Shown here one piece after another: positions 24,698 to 30,941 of a DNA stretch of 30,941 nucleotides. Origin of the DNA: Rhodocyclaceae bacterium UBA1310 (lineage in GTDB: Bacteria; Pseudomonadota; Gammaproteobacteria; Burkholderiales; Rhodocyclaceae); the NCBI GenBank assembly GCA_002307175.1, contig DBTS01000153.1, positions 1 to 30,941 on the forward strand. Reading direction: 5' to 3'. The position numbers and the translations under genes were made by a program. The notes beneath the pieces were generated by a model. It did no database searches and was not told where the DNA came from. It was given only the letters and a program-made list of their open reading frames with translations. How positions within the stretch are numbered: position 1 is the first letter of the stretch; each line of letters opens with the position of its first letter.

Positions 24698-25639
24698 ATG
24701 CTTGGCTATATCATTCGAAGGCTCTGGCAGATGATTCCGACATTGTTCGGGGTGATGCTGTTGGTATTTGTTGTTTTTAACTGGGTGGGGGGAGATCCCA
24801 GTTACATTCTGGCAGGCAAGCGCCTGTCTCCTGACGCGCTGGCCGCGATCCGTGCCCAGCTCGGGCTCGATCAGAGTCTGCCGGCGCAGTTCTGGCTCTT
24901 CGTCAAACAGGTGGCGCATCTGGATTTCGGCCTTTCCTGGTCGCTGCAACAGCCGGTGACCAGGATTCTGGCTGAACGCATTGGTCCCTCGCTGACGCTG
25001 ACAGGCACCCTGCTGGTCGTCGAACTATGTGCAGCGTTGCCGATTGCCGTGCTGGTCGCTTACTACCGCGCCAAGCTCATTGACCGTGTAGTGACGATTG
25101 TATGTACCGTGGCGATGTCGGTGAGTTCCCTCGTCTATATCATTGTTGGCCAGTATGTGCTGGCCTACCAGGCAGACTGGTTTCCGGTGCAGGGCTGGTA
25201 TGACGATAGCCTGCTGCATAGCTGGCTGGTGTTCGTGCCGCTGCCCCTGATCCTGGGATTGGCGGTTTCACTTGCACCGGATGTACGCTTCTATCGCAGC
25301 TTTGTGGTGGAAGAACTGCAGCAGGATTATGTGCGTACGGCACGTGCCAAGGGGCTCTCCGAGCGCGTAGTGCTCTTCAAGCATGTGCTGCGCAATGCCC
25401 TGATTCCGGTGGTGACCACCGTGGCCAGCTCGCTGCCATTCCTGGTGCTGGGCTCCATGCTGCTGGAGCGCTTCTTTGGTATTCCCGGCATGGGCAACGA
25501 ACTTTTGGCTGCTGTCGACAAGAGTGACTTCCCGATCATCAAGGCCATCACCATCACGATTGCTGTGGCGACGATGGTATTCAATCTGTTGGCGGATGTT
25601 CTTTATAAGTGGATTGATCCGAGGGTGGAACTGAAATGA
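24698..25639 (+). CDS. ABC peptide importer permease, OppB/YejB type
   Basis: A 313-residue inner-membrane permease with six expected helices. The first lies at residues 9-29, followed by a periplasmic domain with GGDPSYILAGKRLSPDALAA. The cytoplasmic coupling loop reads QQDYVRTARAKGLSERVVLF (EAA motif), ending HVLRNALIPVVTT. The C-terminus has FFGIPGMGNELLAAVDKSD, typical of OppB-family proteins. Its stop codon overlaps the next gene's start (ATGA), so translation is coupled. Confidence 0.95.
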   Translation: MLGYIIRRLWQMIPTLFGVMLLVFVVFNWVGGDPSYILAGKRLSPDALAAIRAQLGLDQSLPAQFWLFVKQVAHLDFGLSWSLQQPVTRILAERIGPSLTLTGTLLVVELCAALPIAVLVAYYRAKLIDRVVTIVCTVAMSVSSLVYIIVGQYVLAYQADWFPVQGWYDDSLLHSWLVFVPLPLILGLAVSLAPDVRFYRSFVVEELQQDYVRTARAKGLSERVVLFKHVLRNALIPVVTTVASSLPFLVLGSMLLERFFGIPGMGNELLAAVDKSDFPIIKAITITIAVATMVFNLLADVLYKWIDPRVELK

Positions 25640-26703
25640 GCGAGGTCATCATGCCAACATCAAATGTGGCTTCGTCTGCGGCGACGGAGCCTGCTTCGCG
25701 GTCCCTGTGGTCCCTCGGCTGGCAGCGTCTCAAGCGCGATCGGGTGGGCTACGTGAGCCTGTGGGTCGTTGTTTTCTTCATGGTGCTGGGGGCTGCGGTG
25801 TGGTCTGGCCTGCTGGCACGCGGTTGGGATCAGGAGGTCGGTAATCCGAATACGGCACCAATGTGGGCCGCTCAGGAAAAGCTGCAACACACAGGGACGA
25901 GTGACGGCATGGAGGGTGCTACCGGGCCCATCATCCGTCTGACACCAGCAGAGGATCCGATTGCCGATATGCTGGCGGCGGCAGAGCATAACAAGTCCAA
26001 ATACCAGACCATGGAGGCGCCGAAGACTGATGCTCTGATTCTGGGCTCGGACCAGAGAGGTCGCAGTGTCTTCGAGAAGGTACTGCAAGGTACGGGGACT
26101 TCGATGCTCGTGGGGATATTCGGAGCACTGTTGTCTGTGGCGCTTGGCACGGTGCTGGGCGCATTTGCCGGCTACTTTGGCGGCAAGACCGATGATTTTC
26201 TGATGTGGTTCTACAGTGTGTTCACCTCGGTGCCAGACATGCTCCTGCTGCTGGCTTTCGCCGCAGTGGCGGGGCGCGGCTTTACCACGCTGATCCTGGT
26301 GCTCTCTTTCACGAGCTGGACGGGCGTATTCCGCCTCGTGCGTGCCGAGTACATGAAGCAGCGCTCGCGCGAATATGTGCAGGCGGCAGACGCGATTGGC
26401 GCCAGCCATCTGAGCCGGATGTTTGTACACATCCTGCCGAACATTTCGCATCTGCTGCTCGTGCAGTTCTCGCTGCTGCTGGTGGGCCTGATCAAGTACG
26501 AAGTGATTCTCTCCTTCTTGGGCTTCGGTGTGGGCGTCAAGCAGGTGAGCTGGGGCTCCATTCTGGGTGAGGTGCCCACCGAGCTGATGCAGGGTTACTG
26601 GTGGCAACTGCTGGGCGTGGTGATCATGATGTCTACCCTGGTGACGGCAGTGAGCATGCTGACCGATGCCCTGCGCGATGCGCTGGACCCGAAAGTGAAA
26701 TGA
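25636..26703 (+). CDS. ABC peptide importer permease, OppC/YejE type
   Basis: A 355-residue inner-membrane permease, partner of the preceding gene. An N-terminal cytoplasmic tail (SLGWQRLKRDRVGYVSLWVV) and first helix are followed by a periplasmic insertion of about 90 residues, larger than in classical OppC. The transport domain begins LGSDQRGRSVFEKVLQGTGT. The EAA loop is REYVQAADAIGASHLSRMF, with HILPNI after it. The end MLTDALRDALDPKVK is typical of the family. Start overlaps the OppB-type stop by four bases. Confidence 0.95.
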   Translation: MSEVIMPTSNVASSAATEPASRSLWSLGWQRLKRDRVGYVSLWVVVFFMVLGAAVWSGLLARGWDQEVGNPNTAPMWAAQEKLQHTGTSDGMEGATGPIIRLTPAEDPIADMLAAAEHNKSKYQTMEAPKTDALILGSDQRGRSVFEKVLQGTGTSMLVGIFGALLSVALGTVLGAFAGYFGGKTDDFLMWFYSVFTSVPDMLLLLAFAAVAGRGFTTLILVLSFTSWTGVFRLVRAEYMKQRSREYVQAADAIGASHLSRMFVHILPNISHLLLVQFSLLLVGLIKYEVILSFLGFGVGVKQVSWGSILGEVPTELMQGYWWQLLGVVIMMSTLVTAVSMLTDALRDALDPKVK

Positions 26704-26710
26704 GGTAGCC

Positions 26711-28414
26711 ATGACTGATCGTGAAATTCTTCTCTCCGTGCGTGATCTGAAGGTAGGCTTCAGGCTGGAGGACGGTGGCCGTTTCGAGGCACTCAAGGGC
26801 ATCAACTTCGATATTCCGCGCAATCGCACCGTGGCGCTGGTGGGTGAGTCCGGTTCGGGCAAGTCGGTCACCTCCATGGCGATCATGCGGCTGCTGCCGG
26901 AGTTTGGCTGCGAAATTGATGCGGCCAGCGAGATTCTCTTCGAGGGCAAAAATCTCCTCAAGGCCACCACTGGCGAGATACGCAGCCTGCGCGGGCGCGA
27001 TATCACCATGATCTTCCAGGAGCCGATGACATCGCTGAATCCGGTGTTCACCGTGGGCGACCAGATTGCAGAAACACTCATCGTGCATGCCGGGCTGGGG
27101 CGTGCGGCAGCGGCAGCGCGCGCAGTCGAGCTGTTGCGCGAAGTGGGTCTGCCCGAGCCCGAGAAACGGGCCCGTGCGTATCCGCATCAACTCTCCGGCG
27201 GGCAGCAGCAGCGTGTGATGATTGCGATTGCCGTGGCATGCGAACCGAAACTGCTGATTGCCGACGAGCCGACAACTGCGCTGGACGTGACAATCCAGAA
27301 ACAGATCCTCGAACTGCTGGCTAATCTGCAGAAGAAGCATGGCATGTCGGTGCTCTTCATCACGCACGATCTGGGCGTGGTGGGTGAGTTTGCCGACGAG
27401 GTGATTGTCATGCGCCACGGGGTGATCCGCGAGCAGGGCAGCTCCCGGCAGGTGTTTGAAGCGCCGCAGGATGCCTATACCCGTGCGCTGATGGCCTGCC
27501 GCCCGGCCCTGGCGCATCGCCCGGAACGCCTTGCGGTGATTGATGATTTTCTGCAGCCTGAGCCTTACGTGCCGCCGCCGGATCGCGCACGCGGCTATGC
27601 GCCGGAAGATCGCACGGTGCTGGATGTGCAGGATCTGTGCGTTAACTTTGATATCCGCGAGGGCCTTTTCCGCAAGCGCAAGTTCGAGGCCGTCAAGAAC
27701 GTTTCGTTCAAGCTGGCCAAGGGTCGTACGCTGGGGATTGTGGGCGAATCGGGCTCGGGCAAGACCACCGTCGGGCTGACGCTGATGCGTTTGCGCCAGG
27801 CGGCTTCGGGCAAGGCCCTGTTTGACGGCAAGGATATCCTGGCGATGAATCCGCGGGAGTTCAAGGATTACAAGCGGCGTATCCAGATCATCTTTCAGAA
27901 TCCGTATGCCTCGCTGAACCCGCGCTTCACAGTGGGGTCCATTCTCACCGAACCCTTGCGTCTGCATGGCATTGGTAGCAACCAGGCGGAGCGCGAGAAA
28001 ATCGTGCGTGAATTGCTGGATCGTGTAGGTCTGCCGAGTCGTGCGATGGGAAAATACGCGCACGAGTTTTCCGGCGGGCAGCGTCAGCGTATCGCCATTG
28101 CGCGCTGCCTCACGCTGAAGCCGGAAATCCTTATCTGTGATGAATCGGTTTCCGCACTCGATGTGTCGGTGCAGGCGCAGGTGCTCAATCTGCTGCAGGA
28201 TCTGCAGGATGAGTTCAAGCTCTCCTATCTCTTCATCTCGCATGACCTTGCCGTGGTCAAGCACATCTCCGATCAGGTGATGGTGATGAACAAGGGAGAG
28301 GTGGTTGAGCAGGCCGATTCCGACCAGATCTATCGCGCCCCGGCGTGCGACTACACGCGCCGCCTGCTGGGTTCCATCCCGCGTGGTTGGACGCCCGCTG
28401 CAGATGCGGCGTGA
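26711..28414 (+). CDS. Fused double ATPase of the peptide importer (YejF/DdpDF type)
   Basis: A 567-residue cytoplasmic protein with two complete nucleotide-binding domains. Domain 1: Walker A GESGSGKS near residue 45, signature LSGGQQQR, Walker B LLIADEPTTALD. A linker with the oligopeptide-type extension (PALAHRPERLAVIDDF) follows. Domain 2: Walker A GESGSGKT near residue 346, signature FSGGQRQR, Walker B ILICDESVSALD. One chain therefore supplies both ATPase sites for the two permeases. It begins 7 bases after the OppC-type stop and is the last gene of the block; a strong terminator lies 11 bases downstream. Confidence 0.95.
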   Translation: MTDREILLSVRDLKVGFRLEDGGRFEALKGINFDIPRNRTVALVGESGSGKSVTSMAIMRLLPEFGCEIDAASEILFEGKNLLKATTGEIRSLRGRDITMIFQEPMTSLNPVFTVGDQIAETLIVHAGLGRAAAAARAVELLREVGLPEPEKRARAYPHQLSGGQQQRVMIAIAVACEPKLLIADEPTTALDVTIQKQILELLANLQKKHGMSVLFITHDLGVVGEFADEVIVMRHGVIREQGSSRQVFEAPQDAYTRALMACRPALAHRPERLAVIDDFLQPEPYVPPPDRARGYAPEDRTVLDVQDLCVNFDIREGLFRKRKFEAVKNVSFKLAKGRTLGIVGESGSGKTTVGLTLMRLRQAASGKALFDGKDILAMNPREFKDYKRRIQIIFQNPYASLNPRFTVGSILTEPLRLHGIGSNQAEREKIVRELLDRVGLPSRAMGKYAHEFSGGQRQRIAIARCLTLKPEILICDESVSALDVSVQAQVLNLLQDLQDEFKLSYLFISHDLAVVKHISDQVMVMNKGEVVEQADSDQIYRAPACDYTRRLLGSIPRGWTPAADAA

Positions 28415-28425
28415 TCTGAAACAGA

Positions 28426-28455
28426 CCTTCCCGGTTGCTTGCCGGGAAGGCTTTT
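28426..28455 (+). terminator. Intrinsic terminator of the peptide-uptake block
   Basis: CCTTCCCGG (28426-28434) pairs with CCGGGAAGG (28442-28450) around a 7-base loop and is followed by CTTTTC. It lies directly behind the fused ATPase gene. Confidence 0.92.
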
Positions 28456-28501
28456 CATGCAGTAAATGTTCCGGTTGTGCGCTCTCCGTAAATCGGTGAG
28501 G

Positions 28502-28951
28502 ATGGTTTGCGTAGGGCGTCAATGGAGCGTGGCGGAATTGCGCCGTATGGGGAATCTTGGTGCCGGATAACGGCGCGTTGTGTGTGTGATGTCGGGTGGA
28601 TTGATCGCTCCCACGGTCCTCCGTGGGCGTGTACGTCTCACCGCTCTGCGGTGAGCCCCACGTACGAGCATGGCACGACACCTGAATCGACAATGCTTGG
28701 GTGGTTGTGGTTTTTTGGCGGGGTTATCGTGAGCCGGGCAAGCATGGTGGCGCGGTCACCGCGGAGCGGTGTGACAGCATTCCCACGGGGGACCGTGGGA
28801 ACGATCAGTGAGTTAGCGCCCTCCGGGCGGAGGCTTGACCGGCGCAATTCCGCGTTGCTCCATTGTTCCCTGCGGCGCCCTACGAAAAGCGGGCTCGGTG
28901 GGTAATGCTGAATGGTTTGCGTAGGGCGTCAATGGAGCGTGGCGGAATTGC
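28502..28951. repeat. Composite palindromic element with 40-base direct repeat
   Basis: A left arm at 28506-28545 and an inverted right arm at 28840-28887 match over much of their length (shared blocks CGTAGGGCG, CAATGGAGC, GCGGAATTGCGCCG). Inside are two inner palindromes on each side in mirrored order: TGATCGCTCCCACGG... at 28602-28627 versus its inverse at 28780-28807, and TCACCGC/GCGGTGA at 28638-28654 versus the inverse near 28756-28774. The outermost 40 bases (28502-28541) recur exactly as a direct copy at 28912-28951. No transposase is present. It looks like a non-autonomous REP/MITE-type element. Confidence 0.8.
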
Positions 28952-29217
28952 CCTGCAGGAATACAATACCGAAAAAGAATAATCCAGATGAGTTGGTGAG
29001 CCGATTAGGAGTCTCGATACCTCTGGTGACAGCCCCATCGTCAGTTTGGGGAATCCCGCGCCAGAAGCCTGCTGCGTGAATGGCAAGAGCCATCTTGCTG
29101 ATACATCAGCGCTGCTGTGTCTTGTATGTCAATTGAGTTAAATGTAAAGCATTGCCTGCCACTGTTTACGCTGGCACGAATGTATCCGAATCACTGCTGT
29201 AGTTTGTGGATTGAGTC
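28952..29217. other. Spacer between repeat element and MFS gene
   Basis: No gene or clear RNA seen. A stretch near 29120-29160 is AT-rich and may hold the promoter of the MFS gene, but no convincing -35/-10 pair was identified. Confidence 0.4.
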
Positions 29218-30552
29218 ATGGTATTCCCGAAAATTTCCGGGATGCCTGGGTTTGCCGTTCTCTGGTTGAGCCAGGCAAGTTCCCTTCTGGGTGGTTCGAT
29301 GGCTGGATTTGCCATCACGCTGTGGATCTGTCAGCAGACCGGCAAGGCTACCCCCGTCACCATGCTGGAGTTCTATTCCGTTTTGCCCATGGTGATCTTT
29401 ACGCTGTTTGCCGGCGTGCTCGTGGATCGGCATAGCCGGCGCCTGCTGCTGATTCTGGGTGATGTCGCCAGTCTGCTCATCAACATCTTTATCGCGCTGC
29501 TCTTTGTGACGGGGCACCTCGAAGTGTGGCACCTGTATGTTGCTGCCTTCGTGGTGGCGATATTTCAGACTTTCCAGTGGCCCGCCCTGTCGGCGATCGT
29601 GACGGGTATGGTGGACAAGACGCAGTACGCCCGGACGGCCTCCATGCTTAACGTGGCGGTTCAGTTCTCCGGTATCTTCGCGCCGATACTGGCAGGCACA
29701 ATGATGAGTCTGGTGGGCCTCTCCGGGGTGCTGGTGCTGACTTTGCTCGCCTGTGCCTTCTCGGTACTGGGCACTTTTTGTGTCGACATCCCGGAAGTGC
29801 GGCGCGATGCGTGCGGGCCAGCGCCCTCGGTAAAGGAGGATCTGCGCGAGAGTTTCCGCTTCCTGGCAAGCCGCAAGCCGCTGCTGTATGTGCAGGGGCT
29901 GTTCCTGTTCGGCAATTTCTTTTTTGCACTCAGCTTTGCATTGCTTGGTCCCTATATTCTGGGGCGTTCCGGGAATGATGCCCTGATGTATTCCTCGGTG
30001 GTAACCGCCAGCGCCATCGGCGGAATTGCCGGTTCATGCCTGATTGCCACCACAGGCGGCATCCGCGACAGGGTTACCAGCATCAACTTCGGGTGGACCG
30101 GCGGCGCCTTGCTGGGCCTTGTGGTGATGGGGCTGGCGGATAGCCGGGTGGGGTGGATGTGCGGATCTTTCCTGGAATCATTCCTGATGAGCTTCGTTTC
30201 GTCCGCCAATCAGTCGCTCTGGCAGTCCAAAGTGCCATCACACCTGCAGGGGCGGGTATTCAGCCTGCGCCGTCTCATCGCGCAGATTGTAGTGCCCCTC
30301 TCCAGCCTGATTGCCGGCCCGCTGGTAGATCACCTGCTGGAGCCGGCAATGCTGGAAGGCGGGGTTCTCGCGGCGTGGTTCGGTGGGCTGATCCGCCCAG
30401 GCCACGGTGCAGGCATTGGTCTGCTGTTTGTCGTCAGCGGGCTCGCTGTGGGGCTGGTGAATCTGCTGACCCTGTTCGTGCCGGTGATCCGGCATGCGGA
30501 TTCGCTGGTGCCGGATACTCCGGCAGGAGAACCCGGGGTGACAGTGGCTTGA
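29218..30552 (+). CDS. MFS exporter, EntS/MefA-like
   Basis: A 444-residue major facilitator with about twelve hydrophobic segments. The motif between helices 2 and 3 is GVLVDRHSRRLLLILGD, matching the MFS_3 group that includes the enterobactin exporter EntS and macrolide efflux pumps. Helix 1 begins FAVLWLSQASSLLGGSMAGF. The central cytoplasmic loop (about residues 195-212) has an acidic/basic mix VKEDLRESFRFLASRK, and HLQGRVFSLRRLI is the equivalent motif in the second half. The substrate is not known. It stands alone between two repeat-rich spacers, downstream of the peptide-uptake block and separated from it by a terminator. A weak GGATTGAG precedes the ATG. Confidence 0.88.
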   Translation: MVFPKISGMPGFAVLWLSQASSLLGGSMAGFAITLWICQQTGKATPVTMLEFYSVLPMVIFTLFAGVLVDRHSRRLLLILGDVASLLINIFIALLFVTGHLEVWHLYVAAFVVAIFQTFQWPALSAIVTGMVDKTQYARTASMLNVAVQFSGIFAPILAGTMMSLVGLSGVLVLTLLACAFSVLGTFCVDIPEVRRDACGPAPSVKEDLRESFRFLASRKPLLYVQGLFLFGNFFFALSFALLGPYILGRSGNDALMYSSVVTASAIGGIAGSCLIATTGGIRDRVTSINFGWTGGALLGLVVMGLADSRVGWMCGSFLESFLMSFVSSANQSLWQSKVPSHLQGRVFSLRRLIAQIVVPLSSLIAGPLVDHLLEPAMLEGGVLAAWFGGLIRPGHGAGIGLLFVVSGLAVGLVNLLTLFVPVIRHADSLVPDTPAGEPGVTVA

Positions 30553-30557
30553 TGAGC

Positions 30558-30597
30558 TTTGCGTAATTGTTCCCGCTGATGCGGTGATCTACGCAAA
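30558..30597. repeat. Inverted repeat just after the MFS gene
   Basis: TTTGCGTA (30558-30565) and TACGCAAA (30590-30597) are perfect complements 24 bases apart, starting 6 bases after the MFS stop. The same TTTGCGTA octamer opens both arms of the composite element upstream of the gene, so it may be part of a related repeat. There is no T-tract. Confidence 0.5.
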
Positions 30598-30941
30598 CCG
30601 GCGCGGTAGGCCGATGAAGCCGGGGCAACAAGAGAGTGAATTTTGCTGGATTGGCAATATGCCCATTGGGAGTGATTGGGTGTGCCAGGGCGTTAATGCA
30701 GACAAATTGGAAGAGCCCAAAAAATGGTTCATCCGACTTTGGTGTGGATTACAACGCAGGCTGACGCGCGTTTCGGGTGGCGCAGCGAACAATGAGCGCC
30801 AGCGAGTTGAACCTTCCGCGTGAATTTGCGGGTACTCACCCGTTCGGTGCAATTCACTGCGTTCATTGCACCCTACATTTGGGGCGTAGCCCTTGCAGTT
30901 GAGAGCGCGACACAGCATGCCTGATCCACAAGAAAGTCTGA
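30598..30941. repeat. Repeat-bearing region at the window end
   Basis: No credible gene seen. GGTGCAAT (30846-30853) and ATTGCACC (30865-30872) form a short palindrome of the common REP-like type. An ATG at 30917 opens a frame to the window edge (MPDPQESL) but is too short to judge. Confidence 0.45.

Noticed and set aside
28129..28166. DES instead of DEP in the second Walker B of the fused ATPase as a loss-of-function sign
   Set aside because: The catalytic Asp-Glu is kept, and the Pro position varies in peptide-transporter ATPases; this is not unusual.
30584..30823. 79-codon plus-strand open frame near the window end
   Set aside because: GTG start within an inverted repeat, and the frame crosses repeat-like sequence.
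30917..30941. ATG at the window edge as the start of a next gene
   Set aside because: Only eight codons are visible and the ribosome-binding site is weak.

Overview
The window comes from a Gram-negative bacterium, most likely a betaproteobacterium. The evidence is the gene families present (a CooA-type CO sensor next to CowN, an FtrABCD-type iron locus, TonB/ExbB/ExbD, OprB-type porin, DUF3568-like lipoprotein), the moderately high GC, and palindromic intergenic repeats. CowN is known only as a protector of nitrogenase against CO, so the organism is probably a nitrogen fixer, although no nif gene lies in the window. The genus cannot be fixed from sequence alone.

Layout. Bases 1-22 are the 3' end of a tRNA-Asp gene, followed at once by an intrinsic terminator. 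Bases 307-3210 hold accessory-looking minus-strand genes: an orphan conserved protein, a broken reading frame, an immunity-like protein and a lipoprotein. After a 715-base gap comes a small membrane protein (plus strand), then the minus-strand cooA-cowN pair, then a minus-strand arsR-OYE reductase pair. From 7366 to 11960 runs a plus-strand iron operon: P19/FtrA, an OprB-like porin, cupredoxin FtrB, permease FtrC and polyferredoxin FtrD, preceded by a Fur-box-like site and closed by a terminator.

The centrepiece is 13075-28414: a TonB-dependent receptor, TonB, ExbB, two ExbDs, two tandem secreted M13 zinc endopeptidases, and a complete peptide-type ABC importer (binding protein, two permeases, fused double ATPase), all on one strand and ended by a strong terminator. 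Read together this is a trans-envelope route. The receptor takes a ligand across the outer membrane using its own TonB motor, the two M13 enzymes cut it in the periplasm, and the ABC importer moves the fragments into the cytoplasm. The logic resembles the Fus ferredoxin-piracy system (receptor, TonB-like protein, M16 protease, transporter), but with M13 enzymes. The substrate is not evident. I regard this as the best candidate for an undescribed system here. A long, AT-rich, gene-free leader with several inverted repeats precedes the receptor.

The right end has a roughly 380-base composite inverted-repeat element, an MFS exporter-type gene and further palindromic repeats.
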